NCBI RefSeq assembly: GCF_003384035.1
Contig: NZ_QQAK01000010.1
Span: forward strand, 434,001-498,000
Direction of reading: 5' to 3'
Source of the DNA: Sporosarcina sp. BI001-red
GTDB taxonomy: Bacteria > Bacillota > Bacilli > Bacillales_A > Planococcaceae
DNA: 64,000 nucleotides
Shown here: piece by piece, positions 32,178 through 41,540 of the stretch
Layout of the letters: each line of letters starts with the position of its first letter
Position numbering within the stretch: position 1 is the first letter of the stretch
Notes under the pieces: model-generated
Database searches by the model: none
Seen by the model: only the letters and a program-made list of their open reading frames with translations
What the model was told of the DNA's origin: nothing
Made by a program: the position numbers and the translations under genes

Positions 32178-32694
32178 ACAATCCTTCCTGCGCAAGAAAC
32201 GTTCTAGGTCGCTGCAACAAAAATTGTTTTTTTGCAAAATCTCGTTCCAATAGAGCGGCAAAAGCGAACTGACGCCACATAGTAGGGGTAGACACGTTCA
32301 CTTTTATTTTATATCCATTTTCCAGCAAAACTGAACATCCGACGCTTTCTTCTTGAAAGTCAGCAATTGAATGATAGGAGATCCAGACGTTCTCTTCTGA
32401 ATTAGGAGACATTGTCGGAAGAAAGATATAAGGCGTGTCGAATGCGTGCGCAACAACGATTGGTGTCTTATGGCGGTTGCCGAGTGCAAGGCGAGCCGTT
32501 AATGTACGTGTTTTTAACGAAGCACCATAAAGTTCACACGTTTTTTTGACGATTTGAATCGGTTTTTTAGGAAGATCGAATTCGGCATGACGTTCAATCA
32601 CGCGTGTAGTTAATTTATAACCATCTCGAATCGGTTGTAACACAAATGTATCGGAATTAATCAGGTAATTCTCGGTTTTTTTTCGTGAATGCAT
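32146..32694 (-). CDS. comK: Competence transcription factor ComK
   Basis: This 182-residue protein is the ComK master activator of DNA-uptake genes. NYLINSDTFVLQPI near the N-terminus, YGASLKTRTLTARLAL and KTPIVVAHAFDTPYIFLPTMSP in the middle, and VWISYHSIADF are the family pattern. The GTG at 32703 is in frame, but ATG 32694 has AGGAG at proper spacing. A clear sigmaA promoter lies 35 bp upstream. comFA, comFB and comFC are in the same window. I see no perfect AAAA-N5-TTTT K-box in the upstream 180 bp. Confidence 0.92.
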   Translation of the reverse strand: MHSRKKTENYLINSDTFVLQPIRDGYKLTTRVIERHAEFDLPKKPIQIVKKTCELYGASLKTRTLTARLALGNRHKTPIVVAHAFDTPYIFLPTMSPNSEENVWISYHSIADFQEESVGCSVLLENGYKIKVNVSTPTMWRQFAFAALLERDFAKKQFLLQRPRTFLAQEGLFKYPVAEDTE

Positions 32695-32728
32695 CCTACT
32701 CACTCCTACTCACTAAGTAATAATTCCT

Positions 32729-32756
32729 ATTATATAGGAAAAATAATGGAAAGCAA
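32729..32756 (-). promoter_or_regulatory. SigmaA promoter of comK
   Basis: Reading leftward, TTGCTT (32751-32756), 16-bp spacer, TATAAT (32729-32734), about 35 bp before the comK ATG. Confidence 0.7.
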
Positions 32757-32871
32757 TCGGTAAAAACGAAATAATCAGAAATAAAATACAAAAAAACTCT
32801 GCATTTGTCATTTCTTGAAACCTCATGTTGAAAAGGATTCAAAAAATGGAGCAAATTAGCAGAGTAGTTGA

Positions 32872-34038
32872 TTACTGTTCTTGATAAGTGAGAGCTGCAG
32901 CCCCTAACGTTTTAGCAGCAGATAACATTGCAGATTCGTCAAAGTCGAATCGTGGGTGGTGATGAGGAAACGGTTTTTCAGGTTGTGCACCAGTGAAGAA
33001 GAACGTGCCCGGAACGTGTTCCAAGTAGTAAGCGAAATCTTCTCCGCCCATTTGAGGGATTGTTTCGATTACATCTTTTACTCCTGGAACTTCTTTTGCA
33101 ACATCACGCAAAAAGGCTGTCTCTTTTTCATGGTTTACGACAGCTGGATAGCCGCGTGTATACGTAACATTGATTTCGCAGTTGTTCATAAGTGCGGTTC
33201 CGTCAGCAATTTTTTGTATCTCTGTTTCCATAAGATCCCGAATTTCAGGAGAAAACGTACGCACAGTGCCTTTGAGCTCGGCTTGGTCAGCGATAATGTT
33301 GAATGCGTTGTCAGAGACGAATGAGCCGATTGAAAGTACTGCAGATTCAATAGGATCGACACGCCGTGAGACAAGCTGTTGGAAGTTAGTTACGAGTTGG
33401 GAGGCAATCACGATTGCATCTTTTGTTTGGTGCGGAGAAGCACCGTGACCACCTGCGCCTTGAACCGTGATTTCAATACGGTCTGCAGCGGCCATGATCG
33501 GGCCACTTACGTATTGAATTGTGTTCGGCTCCATCATCGACCACAAGTGTGTACCGAAAATAACATCTACACCGTCCAGACAACCATCTTCGATCATTGA
33601 AATGGCACCGCCTGGGGCATATTCTTCTGCGTGTTGGTGAATGAAGACATATGTACCAGAAAGTTCACCTTTTAACTCATTGATTGCTTTAGCAAGGTGT
33701 AGCAAGGTGGATGTGTGGCCATCATGACCACATGCGTGCATGACGCCAGGAACGGTTGATTTGTAAGGGACATCTTTTTGGTCTTGTATCGGCAGTGCGT
33801 CAAAGTCAGCTCGAAGTGCAACGGTTTTACCGGGTTTTCCGCCTTCGATACGAGCGACAACACCATTTCCGCCAACGTTGCTCCTAAATTCTACCCCTAA
33901 CTTCATATAGAAATCTTGGATGTATTGTGCAGTATTCGTTTCTTGGAATGACACTTCTGGATGCTGGTGCAAATAGCGACGAACGCTGACCATGTCATCA
34001 AAAGAGTTGTCAAGTAGTGTGTAAAGTTTTTCGTTCAT
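32872..34038 (-). CDS. M20-family amidohydrolase (hippurate hydrolase type)
   Basis: This 388-residue metallo-amidohydrolase has RADFDALPIQD, HACGHDGHTSTLLHLA and HQHAEEYAPGGAISMIEDG as metal-binding motifs, GAGGHGASPHQTKDAI in the lid domain, and GGEDFAYYLEHVPGTFFFTG near the C-terminus. This is the amidohydrolase/N-acetyl-diaminopimelate deacetylase-like subgroup. The substrate cannot be assigned. AAGGAGCTGT precedes the ATG. It lies between hmoB and comK, all leftward. Confidence 0.9.
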   Translation of the reverse strand: MNEKLYTLLDNSFDDMVSVRRYLHQHPEVSFQETNTAQYIQDFYMKLGVEFRSNVGGNGVVARIEGGKPGKTVALRADFDALPIQDQKDVPYKSTVPGVMHACGHDGHTSTLLHLAKAINELKGELSGTYVFIHQHAEEYAPGGAISMIEDGCLDGVDVIFGTHLWSMMEPNTIQYVSGPIMAAADRIEITVQGAGGHGASPHQTKDAIVIASQLVTNFQQLVSRRVDPIESAVLSIGSFVSDNAFNIIADQAELKGTVRTFSPEIRDLMETEIQKIADGTALMNNCEINVTYTRGYPAVVNHEKETAFLRDVAKEVPGVKDVIETIPQMGGEDFAYYLEHVPGTFFFTGAQPEKPFPHHHPRFDFDESAMLSAAKTLGAAALTYQEQ

Positions 34039-34110
34039 AAGAGACAGCTCCTTTTTTGAATCTGGTATCCAGTATATCAGTGCCTATATAAACTCGCAAT
34101 TGTTTGATAA

Positions 34111-34139
34111 CGAAAAAAGAGGCACGCAGCCTCTTTTCG
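34111..34139 (-). terminator. Terminator of hmoB
   Basis: CGAAAAGAGGC / GCCTCTTTTTTCG with a 5-base loop, ending in T residues on the minus strand. Confidence 0.85.
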
Positions 34140-34144
34140 AATGT

Positions 34145-34666
34145 TTATTCGTTATCTTGATTATGAAGGGAACTGTAAAATGTTAGATAAGGTGCACTCG
34201 TGAAAATATGAAATGCTGGTCCCGCAACGATATCTTTACGTGTAGAATCGTAAGCTGCCTCAAACGCTGGGTTATGCTTATATAAATCGAATGATTTGCT
34301 GTCATCCCACTCTGACAAAAGAATATACGTATCCGAACCGATGGGGCGTAGCAATCTAAATGCAATAAATCCTGGTGTACTTTCCATCGCCGGATGTTCT
34401 CTTTTGAACCGATCTTCAAAAATAGGTTTTCCCTCATCAGAAATAGAAATGTTGTTTAATGCGAAGAATCCATGTTCTTGGAGTTGCCCCACTTCTGCAA
34501 CAACTTCGTATCGATTTGGTGTCTGGAAGACTGTTTTGTCTTCTGTTTCGTGTAGCAATTGGGATCCGCCATTGCCATGCATTAAAATCATTTTCTCGCC
34601 TGGGTTCTTCTTTTTTATCTTCTCCATAAATTCCGCAGTGCCGCGTGTAATGTATACATTTTTCAT
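34145..34666 (-). CDS. hmoB: Haem-degrading monooxygenase HmoB-like protein
   Basis: This 173-residue protein has an N-terminal arm (about 1-70) and a C-terminal antibiotic-biosynthesis-monooxygenase ferredoxin-like fold (about 70-160) with FIAFRLLRPIGSDTYILLSEWDD and FDLYKHNPAFEAAY. This matches Bacillus HmoB (YhgC), which opens haem to release iron. It is divergent from hemEHY, as in B. subtilis. AAGGAGGA precedes the ATG. Confidence 0.88.
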   Translation of the reverse strand: MKNVYITRGTAEFMEKIKKKNPGEKMILMHGNGGSQLLHETEDKTVFQTPNRYEVVAEVGQLQEHGFFALNNISISDEGKPIFEDRFKREHPAMESTPGFIAFRLLRPIGSDTYILLSEWDDSKSFDLYKHNPAFEAAYDSTRKDIVAGPAFHIFTSAPYLTFYSSLHNQDNE

Positions 34667-34900
34667 AAAAAGTATCCTCCTTGGCTAATCTGTACAAATG
34701 TTTCCTCGTTATTAGTTATTTCCCCGGAATCCTACTCCTAAAACAAAGCATGTCAAAACAATGTCCGATTGTAGCACAAATTTATGACAATAGGTGTATA
34801 TTGCTATACAACCCAACAGTTTACGTCTATATTGAAAACGATAAGCTACACGTAAATTGTCTAATTAGGTTCGCTAAACAAAGAATGGGGGATTTTGTTC

Positions 34901-35950
34901 ATGGCTATAGTAAATGATACGCTTCTTCGGGCTGCTCGTGGAGAACATATTGATCACACACCGGTTTGGTACATGCGTCAGGCAGGAAGATCACAACCTG
35001 AATATCTGAAAATCAAAGAAAAGTATTCACTAGAAGAGATTACACACCAACCTGAATTGTGTGCATATGTGACAAAGTTGCCTGTCGACCAGTATGGAGT
35101 CGATGCTGCAATTTTATATAAAGATATCGTCACACCCCTTCCAGGAATGGGCGTAGACGTTCAGATTAAGGCGGGAATTGGACCAGTTATTTCGAATCCG
35201 ATTAAAACAGTGGCGGATATTGAAAAACTGACAGCAATGCATCCAGAAGATGATATTCCATTCGTGCTGGAAACGATTCGTATATTGACGGAAGAACAAT
35301 TGGATGTACCACTCATCGGATTTGCAGGAGCACCATTCACACTTGCAAGTTACATGATCGAGGGCGGTCCTTCGAAAAACTATGCACGTACAAAAGCACT
35401 TATGGTGTCTGAACCACAAGCCTGGTTCGCACTGATGGACAAACTTGCGGATACGATGATTGTCTATGTGACTGCACAGGTAAAAGCGGGTGCGTCTGCA
35501 ATTCAACTATTCGATTCATGGGTTGGAGCATTGAATGTATCGGATTACCGTATTTTCATCAAGCCAGTGATGGAACGTATTTTTACAGAACTGCGTAAAT
35601 TGAATGTTCCTTTGATTACGTTTGGAGTAGGTGCAAGTCACCTAGCAAACGAATGGCACGATCTTCCTGTGGATGTAGTCGGATTGGATTGGAGACTTTC
35701 TATTAAAGAAGCTGGTCAACGCGGATTAACAAAACCGCTCCAAGGGAATCTTGACCCTACATTGCTGCTCGCAGATTGGTCCGTCATTGAAGAACGTGCC
35801 AAAGTAATCATTGAACAAGGGGTTGCACATGGCAACCACATCTTCAACTTGGGGCATGGAGTCTTCCCGGAAATCGAGCCTGCCAAGCTGAAGAAACTTA
35901 CTGAACTGATTCACACATATAGTGCAGAACTACGCGCAACTAAAAACTAA
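34901..35950 (+). CDS. hemE: Uroporphyrinogen decarboxylase
   Basis: This 349-residue enzyme makes coproporphyrinogen III by removing four carboxyl groups. The signature [25 protein letters not shown] N-terminus is present, as is [17 protein letters not shown] near residue 145 and [10 protein letters not shown] near the end. ATG 34901 is preferred over TTG 34895; GGGG lies 12-15 bases upstream. First gene of hemE-hemH-hemY, the coproporphyrin-dependent haem pathway of Gram-positive bacteria. Confidence 0.96.
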   Translation: MAIVNDTLLRAARGEHIDHTPVWYMRQAGRSQPEYLKIKEKYSLEEITHQPELCAYVTKLPVDQYGVDAAILYKDIVTPLPGMGVDVQIKAGIGPVISNPIKTVADIEKLTAMHPEDDIPFVLETIRILTEEQLDVPLIGFAGAPFTLASYMIEGGPSKNYARTKALMVSEPQAWFALMDKLADTMIVYVTAQVKAGASAIQLFDSWVGALNVSDYRIFIKPVMERIFTELRKLNVPLITFGVGASHLANEWHDLPVDVVGLDWRLSIKEAGQRGLTKPLQGNLDPTLLLADWSVIEERAKVIIEQGVAHGNHIFNLGHGVFPEIEPAKLKKLTELIHTYSAELRATKN

Positions 35951-35966
35951 TCTTGAGGTGAACAAT

Positions 35967-36896
35967 ATGGGAAAACGCACAATGGGACTTTTAGTAATGG
36001 CTTACGGAACACCTTACAAAGAAGAGGATATTGAGTCGTATTACACACATATCCGTCGAGGACGTAAACCTGCACCTGAGCAACTTGAAGATTTGAAAAA
36101 TCGTTATGAAGCGATTGGAGGCATTTCACCACTTGCACACATTACTGATGGTCAAGCGCAAGCACTTTGTGATGCGTTGAACCAATCACAAAATGAGATT
36201 GACTTCAAACTATACATTGGTTTGAAGCACATCACACCATTCATCGAAGATGCAGTAGACCAGATGAATAAAGACGGCATCAAAGAAGCGGTCACTGTCG
36301 TACTGGCTCCTCACTATTCTACATTCTCAGTGAAATCATACAATACACGTGCGAAAGAGGAAGCGGACAAATACGGAATTTCTATTACTTCTGTAGAAAG
36401 CTGGTATAAGCAACCAAAGTTCTTGAAGTATTGGGAAGAAAAGATCCGCGAAACTTTCGACAGCATGAGCGAGGCAGAACGCGAAAAGTCAGTTCTTGTT
36501 GTATCTGCACACTCACTTCCACAAAAAATCCGTGAAGCAGGCGATCCATATCCCGATCAGCTGGAAGAAACGGCTAAGCTCCTTGCAGAAGCTGCTGATG
36601 TGAAAGAATACGCAGTTGGCTGGCAAAGTGAAGGACAGACTGGCGAGCCATGGCTTGGGCCTGATGTACAGGACTTAACACGCGAATTAAACGAGAAAAA
36701 AGGGTATACGTCATTTGTCTACACACCAGTAGGTTTTGTTTCGGATCACCTAGAAGTCCTTTTTGACAATGACTACGAATGTAAAGTAGTTTGCGACGAA
36801 ATCGGAGCAACATATCACAGACCAGCTATGCCAAACACGGATCCACTCTTTATTGGCGCAGTTGCTGATGCAGTAATGGAAAAAGTAAACAAGTAA
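35967..36896 (+). CDS. hemH: Ferrochelatase (coproporphyrin type)
   Basis: This 309-residue enzyme inserts iron into the porphyrin. [15 protein letters not shown] at the start, [16 protein letters not shown] near residue 110 and the catalytic His/Glu region [10 protein letters not shown] near residue 182 are present. It is monomeric and soluble, lacking a membrane tail. The frame opens at 35922 within hemE, but ATG 35967 has GAGGTGA at the right distance and gives the family N-terminus. In monoderms this enzyme acts on coproporphyrin III. Confidence 0.96.
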   Translation: MGKRTMGLLVMAYGTPYKEEDIESYYTHIRRGRKPAPEQLEDLKNRYEAIGGISPLAHITDGQAQALCDALNQSQNEIDFKLYIGLKHITPFIEDAVDQMNKDGIKEAVTVVLAPHYSTFSVKSYNTRAKEEADKYGISITSVESWYKQPKFLKYWEEKIRETFDSMSEAEREKSVLVVSAHSLPQKIREAGDPYPDQLEETAKLLAEAADVKEYAVGWQSEGQTGEPWLGPDVQDLTRELNEKKGYTSFVYTPVGFVSDHLEVLFDNDYECKVVCDEIGATYHRPAMPNTDPLFIGAVADAVMEKVNK

Positions 36897-36921
36897 GTTG
36901 TGTAAAGGACGTGTGAAGGTA

Positions 36922-38343
36922 ATGGACGAACAGCGTAAAAAGATTGTCATTGCGGGAGGCGGCATCACGGGTCTTTCTGCGGCATTTTACATGCAACAAT
37001 TCATACGAAAGCAGAATCTTCCCATCGATGTAATCCTCGTGGAAGCAACCAACAGACTTGGTGGTAAGATCCAGACTGTCCGACGCAACGGCTATATTAT
37101 AGAACGCGGTCCAGATTCCTTTTTGATAAGAAAGAAAAGTATGGACCGTCTTGCAGAAGAGCTCGGCATCGCTGATCAGCTCGTGAAAAATGCAACAGGA
37201 CAGTCGTATGTATTACTGAATGATGAATTGCATCCTATTCCAGGCGGGTCGATTATGGGTGTACCGACAGAAATCGGACCTTTCCTTAAAAGTAACCTGT
37301 TTTCCTTAACTGGGAAGTTGCGTGCTGCAGGGGACTTTTTCTTACCGCGATCTGACATTAAAGGCGACCAGTCGCTTGGCGCCTTTTTCCGTCGACGTTT
37401 CGGAAATGAAGTCGTGAATAACTTGATTGAGCCGTTACTTTCCGGAGTCTATGCAGGAGATATTGATAATATGAGTATGGAGTCGACGTTCCCTCAATTT
37501 GTCAGTGTAGAAGAAAAACACCGGAGTCTCATTTTAGGAATGAAGAAAACTCAACCGAAGCCTGAACAGCTCCCGAACAAAGGGCATGCTGCCAAGAAAG
37601 AAGGTGCGTTCCACACTTTCCGAAATGGTCTCGAGACAATCGTAGAAGCTTTGGAAGAACAGTTGCCTGAGGTGAATTTCATCAAAGGCGTTCGGATTGA
37701 GAAAATCGATCAAGAGGAAGGTCGCACATTTGTTACACTCAACGAAGGCTCTGTGATTGAAGCGGATGCCATCGTTCTTACAACAGGTCATGCAGTCGCT
37801 CGTCAATTATTCGAGCCATATGGCGTTTTACAGGAGCTGGAAGAGGTCAAAACCTCATCCGTGGCGACGATAACACTCGCATTTCCGGCGGGTGCTGTAG
37901 TCCAAGATAAGGAAGGCACCGGCTTCTTAGTCTCCCGCAGTGGCGACTATTCGATTACCGCATGTACCTGGTTGAATCGGAAATGGCCGTCAACGACACC
38001 TGAAGGAAAAGTGTTGTTGCGTGCATTTGTCGGACGAATTGGTGAGGAAGCCATCGTTGATTTACCAGATGATGAAATCGAGGAGATTGTCCTAGGTGAT
38101 TTAAGGAAAATCTTTGAAATCAATGAAGATCCTGAGTTCTCGATCGTCACACGCTGGAAGGATGATCGTCCTCAATACCGGGTTGGTCATAAAAAACTCA
38201 TCGCAGACGCGAAAGAACAATTACGTACCGCATTTCCGAACGTAGAGCTCGCAGGCGCATCGTACGAAGGCGTCGGCTTGCCAGATTGCATCGATCAAGG
38301 GAAAGCAGCTGCGGAACGTGTTATGCAGCGATTGACTAAGTAA
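36922..38343 (+). CDS. hemY: Coproporphyrinogen/protoporphyrinogen oxidase
   Basis: This 473-residue FAD-dependent oxidase aromatises the porphyrinogen ring. The dinucleotide-binding motif VIAGGGITGLSAAFYM lies near the N-terminus, then EATNRLGGKIQTVRRNGY and IERGPDSF. The C-terminal FAD motif is ASYEGVGLPDCIDQGKAAA. ATG 36922 (GAAGG just upstream) gives the standard N-terminus, but GTG 36913 is also possible. Last gene of the hem operon. Confidence 0.94.
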   Translation: MDEQRKKIVIAGGGITGLSAAFYMQQFIRKQNLPIDVILVEATNRLGGKIQTVRRNGYIIERGPDSFLIRKKSMDRLAEELGIADQLVKNATGQSYVLLNDELHPIPGGSIMGVPTEIGPFLKSNLFSLTGKLRAAGDFFLPRSDIKGDQSLGAFFRRRFGNEVVNNLIEPLLSGVYAGDIDNMSMESTFPQFVSVEEKHRSLILGMKKTQPKPEQLPNKGHAAKKEGAFHTFRNGLETIVEALEEQLPEVNFIKGVRIEKIDQEEGRTFVTLNEGSVIEADAIVLTTGHAVARQLFEPYGVLQELEEVKTSSVATITLAFPAGAVVQDKEGTGFLVSRSGDYSITACTWLNRKWPSTTPEGKVLLRAFVGRIGEEAIVDLPDDEIEEIVLGDLRKIFEINEDPEFSIVTRWKDDRPQYRVGHKKLIADAKEQLRTAFPNVELAGASYEGVGLPDCIDQGKAAAERVMQRLTK

Positions 38344-38357
38344 ATTTGAATGACAAG

Positions 38358-38400
38358 AAAGACCTCCCACAGCCGAATCCGGCATGTGGGAGGTCTTTTT
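38358..38400 (+). terminator. Terminator of hemE-hemH-hemY
   Basis: AAAGACCTCCCACA / TGTGGGAGGTCTTT 14-bp perfect stem and T tail. A 21-bp-period repeat array starts 43 bp beyond it. Confidence 0.92.
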
Positions 38401-38442
38401 GGTTTGTTTTTACTGACTATCCGTTTAGCAGTCTAACAATTT

Positions 38443-39044
38443 TGGCATTGTCCGACACTCAGCACCGGTTCTCCATCACTCCTGGAGACTTCTCGATCAA
38501 GCCTATGGATTTGTCCGACACCTAGCCGAGTTTCTCCGACACCTAGCTGGATATCTCGATAACGGGATACAATTCAACTGCATTAAGGGATTAATTAGTA
38601 GCGCTGCGCTTGATTTTATTAGAGCAGTCGTCTGAAAGGTTAGTCGTCATGGACTCAATAGGATAATGGCATTGTCGGACACTCCGCACCGGTTCACGAT
38701 CACTCATAGAGACTTCTCGATCAACCCTATGGACTTCTCCGACACCCAGCCGAGTTTGTCCGACACCTAGCTAAATTTCTCGATAACGGTATACAATTCA
38801 ACTGCATTAAGGGATTAATTGGTAGCGCTGCGCTAGATTTTATTAGAGGAGTCGTCTGAAAGGTTAGTCGTCAAGGACTCAATAGGATAATGGCATTGTC
38901 CGACACTCCGCACCGGTTCACGATCACTCATAGAGACTTCTCGATCAACCCTATGGATTTGTCCGACACCTAGCTAAATTTCTCGATAACGGGACACAAT
39001 TCAACTTCATTAAGGGATTAATTGGTAGCGCTGCGCTTGATTTT
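38443..39044. repeat. Array 1: 224-bp tandem repeat (2.7 copies) built of 21-bp units
   Basis: Three copies start TGGCATTGTC at 38443, 38667 and 38891, an exact 224-bp period; the third lacks one unit and its tail. Inside each copy the first part consists of successive 21-bp units sharing TT(C/G)TC(C/G)GA-x-AC, for example TTCTCCGACACCTAGC, TTGTCCGACACCTAGC, TTCTCGATCAACCC and TTCTCGATAACGG. The remaining 90 bp or so (TCAACTGCATTAAGGG...) is unique sequence carried along in the duplication. No gene is seen. Confidence 0.9.
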
Positions 39045-39129
39045 GTGGAGGAATGATTTTGTGATATTGTCTCTCACATACTAATTAGGGAAAGTGGAAC
39101 AACCAAATCTAACAAGAATCTGTTTATTT

Positions 39130-39193
39130 CAGCGTAGGATGGCGACTCCTGCGGAATACGCGAAGAACGAAGACCCCGCAGACATCAACACCG
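39130..39193. repeat. Dispersed palindromic element, copy D (half deleted)
   Basis: CAGCGTAGGATGGCGACTCC, GCGGAATACGCGAAGAACG and AAGACCCC, then a jump to CATCAACACCG. The left half and terminal motif of copy A are present; most of the right half is missing. Confidence 0.6.
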
Positions 39194-39215
39194 TTCATTT
39201 AATCCTTATCCAACA

Positions 39216-39262
39216 CAAAAAAACTGCCACAGAAGTCAGGGTGTACTGACGTTCTGTAGCAG
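39216..39262 (-). terminator. Terminator of the yhfH-like gene
   Basis: On the minus strand, CTGCTACAGAA pairs with TTCTGTGGCAG around an inner GTCA/TGAC stem and is followed by seven T residues. Confidence 0.82.
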
Positions 39263-39292
39263 CCAATCGATCTGAACTATAACAGCAACTCG

Positions 39293-39415
39293 TTATTCTG
39301 AGCACGATGGACATTTTGTTTGATAGCACTCATGTTGTTCTTCCATCTGTTCACCGCAAGTAACACACTGTTTCGGAGGCAAATTCTTAAAAAATTCAAC
39401 GACGTTTTCAATCAT
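39293..39415 (-). CDS. YhfH-like small zinc-finger protein
   Basis: This 40-residue protein starts MIENVVEFFKNLPPKQ, then has CVTCGEQMEEQHECY and KCPSCSE, giving two CxxC pairs that could bind one zinc ion plus an extra Cys. This matches my memory of the Bacillus YhfH family, and yhfH lies close to lplJ in B. subtilis as it does here. It has its own terminator and a likely extended -10 promoter (TGTTATAAT, 39548-39556). The ribosome site is modest (GGAGCGG). Function unknown. Confidence 0.78.
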   Translation of the reverse strand: MIENVVEFFKNLPPKQCVTCGEQMEEQHECYQTKCPSCSE

Positions 39416-39722
39416 TTCTCATCCGCTCCATTCATTTTGTGGTAGTACTACTTTGTCCAGTGACGAGTGTTGTACAACAGAGGCGACAAAAAAATTGGTC
39501 CTGCTCAGCTCCTTTGTACTAGCACTTTGACTTGTTATTCATAGTGTATTATAACAGACGAGCATTTGTCAATAGTTTTTGAACAATTTAGAAAAATGGT
39601 TCCATTTTCACATAGAGCTATCCTTCAATTTATCCACTAACAATCGCAGTACTCATGCATCACGAAACGAGAAAGGATATGGTAGAATGGCAATATGAGC
39701 TTCATATAAAGGAGAGAGCCGA
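39416..39722. promoter_or_regulatory. Divergent promoter region between yhfH-like gene and lplJ
   Basis: About 307 bp. Leftward: extended -10 TGTTATAAT (minus strand, 39548-39556), leaving a leader of about 125 nt. Rightward: TGGTAGAAT-type extended -10 about 40 bp before lplJ. No small gene is seen. Confidence 0.45.
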
Positions 39723-40715
39723 ATGCGTTTTGTAGATAACCAAGGTATTACAGATCCACGGATTAACCTAGCGATTGAAGAATATGTGTTGAACACTATG
39801 GATACTGATGAGGATTCATACTTGCTGTTCTATATCAACGAACCGTCCATCATTATAGGGAAGAACCAAAACACAGTGGAAGAAATTGATACAGAGTACG
39901 TCGACGCAAACGGGATCCATGTTGTGCGAAGACTTTCTGGTGGCGGCGCGGTATACCATGACAAAGGGAACTTGAACTTCAGCTTCATCACAAAAGATGA
40001 TGGACAATCATTCCGTAATTTCAAAAAGTTCACGGAGCCTGTTGTGGAGGCACTCGCTAAGATGGGTGTAAAAGCAGAGTTACTGGGACGCAATGACTTA
40101 TTGGTCGATGGTAAAAAAGTTTCCGGGAATGCGCAGTTTGCAACGCAAGGGCGCATGTTTAGCCATGGTACGCTTATGTTTGACACGGAAATTGAAGAAG
40201 TCGTTAATGCGCTACGTGTGAAAAAGGATAAGATCGAGTCCAAGGGGATTAAATCGATTCGCAGTCGCGTCACGAATATCTCGGAACACATGGACAAGAC
40301 GATGACAATTGAAGAGTTCCGTATGCAGATTTTGATATCGATTTTTGGTGGGGAAGAGAACATCCAATACAAAGAATTGACAGAAGAAGACTGGAAGAAC
40401 ATTCACCTTTTGTCGAAAGAGCGTTATGGCAATTGGGATTGGAACTATGGCCGTTCGCCAAAATGTAACGTGCAGCACTCCCATCGGTTCCCGGTCGGCA
40501 GCATTGATGTCCGTCTGCAAGTCGAAAAAGGGACGATCCATGAAGTGCACATATTTGGTGACTTCTTCGGGATCGGCAGTGTCGCTGAAATTGAAGAACG
40601 CCTTGTGAATTGTCAATACGATCGCGAATCCATTACTGCTGCAGTCAGCACACTTGATATACCAAAGCTGCTTGGTGGTATTACGCAAGAAGAATTTGTG
40701 AATCTGATTTATTAA
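39723..40715 (+). CDS. lplJ: Lipoate-protein ligase LplJ
   Basis: This 330-residue enzyme activates lipoate with ATP and attaches it to E2 and GcvH lysines. RLSGGGAVYHDKGNLNFSF near residue 70 and KKVSGNAQF (catalytic Lys) near residue 133 are the BPL/LplA motifs. A C-terminal accessory domain begins near residue 250 (GRSPKCNVQHSHRFPVG). AAAGGAGAG precedes the ATG. It is monocistronic. Confidence 0.95.
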   Translation: MRFVDNQGITDPRINLAIEEYVLNTMDTDEDSYLLFYINEPSIIIGKNQNTVEEIDTEYVDANGIHVVRRLSGGGAVYHDKGNLNFSFITKDDGQSFRNFKKFTEPVVEALAKMGVKAELLGRNDLLVDGKKVSGNAQFATQGRMFSHGTLMFDTEIEEVVNALRVKKDKIESKGIKSIRSRVTNISEHMDKTMTIEEFRMQILISIFGGEENIQYKELTEEDWKNIHLLSKERYGNWDWNYGRSPKCNVQHSHRFPVGSIDVRLQVEKGTIHEVHIFGDFFGIGSVAEIEERLVNCQYDRESITAAVSTLDIPKLLGGITQEEFVNLIY

Positions 40716-40720
40716 CATCC

Positions 40721-40764
40721 AAACAGACTCCTTCCTCCCATATGGGACAAGGAGTCTGTTTTTC
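40721..40764 (+). terminator. Terminator of lplJ
   Basis: AAACAGACTCCTT / AAGGAGTCTGTTT perfect 13-bp stem and T tail. Confidence 0.9.
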
Positions 40765-40835
40765 GTATGTGTGAACAAGGCGATTGAAGCGAATTTGCGT
40801 TATACTTAACCTACTTGTGAAGGGGGCGCGGATCT

Positions 40836-41540
40836 ATGGAGAAACACCGGATTTTTATCGTTGAGGATGATCGTAAAATCGCGGAACTGCTAGCAGATAC
40901 ACTGAGGAAATACCAGTATGACGTAGCCGTTGCAGAGGATTTCGATCAAATAGCAGATGAATGCTTGTCGTTCGATCCACACCTGATTTTACTAGACATC
41001 AACTTGCCAACGTATGATGGTTATTACTGGTGCCGTCAACTAAGAACGCAAACGACGTGTCCAATTCTGTTCATATCGGCACGTTCAGGAGACATGGACC
41101 AAGTGTTTGCACTCGAAAATGGCGGGGATGATTTTATTACCAAACCGTTCCATTATGACGTGGTTCTAGCGAAGATCAGAAGCCATTTACGTCGATCGTT
41201 TGGCGAGTATGCTCCTGCACAATCGGAACGGATTGTAAAAGCGGGCACGCTGACGCTTTTTGCAGAACGTATGGAACTGCAATCGGGCGACAACATTGTT
41301 CCTTTGCAGAAAAAGGAATGCATTATATTGGAATTGCTAATGGAGGCCGCCCCAAAAGTGGTATCTCGTGAGACACTCCTTGAGGAATTATGGGACGATC
41401 AGTCGTTTGTAGATGAAAACACATTGAACGTCAACATTGCTCGTGTTCGAAAAAAACTCGCGGATTTTGATATTCTCTCAACCATCGATACTGTGCGCGG
41501 CGCAGGATATCGATTTGTATTGGCGCATGAAGAAGAATGA
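40836..41540 (+). CDS. OmpR-family response regulator (BceR-like)
   Basis: This 234-residue regulator has a receiver domain with acceptor Asp in LILLDINLPTYDGYYWC (about residue 54) and a winged-helix DNA-binding domain (about 130-230) with SRETLLEELWDDQSFVDENTL. It lies upstream of an intramembrane-sensing kinase and a BceAB-type transporter, so it probably activates that transporter in response to cell-wall-active peptides. AAGGGGGCG precedes the ATG. It overlaps the kinase by four bases. Confidence 0.92.
   Translation: MEKHRIFIVEDDRKIAELLADTLRKYQYDVAVAEDFDQIADECLSFDPHLILLDINLPTYDGYYWCRQLRTQTTCPILFISARSGDMDQVFALENGGDDFITKPFHYDVVLAKIRSHLRRSFGEYAPAQSERIVKAGTLTLFAERMELQSGDNIVPLQKKECIILELLMEAAPKVVSRETLLEELWDDQSFVDENTLNVNIARVRKKLADFDILSTIDTVRGAGYRFVLAHEEE

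Noticed and set aside
32695..32871. ComK-binding K-box at comK
   Set aside because: Several A-runs and T-runs are present, but none fits AAAA-N5-TTTT, so autoregulation is not supported by eye.
34667..34900. A Fur-box-like stretch (TTGAAAACGATAAG) between hmoB and hemE
   Set aside because: Too few matches to the inverted Fur consensus and no symmetrical second half.
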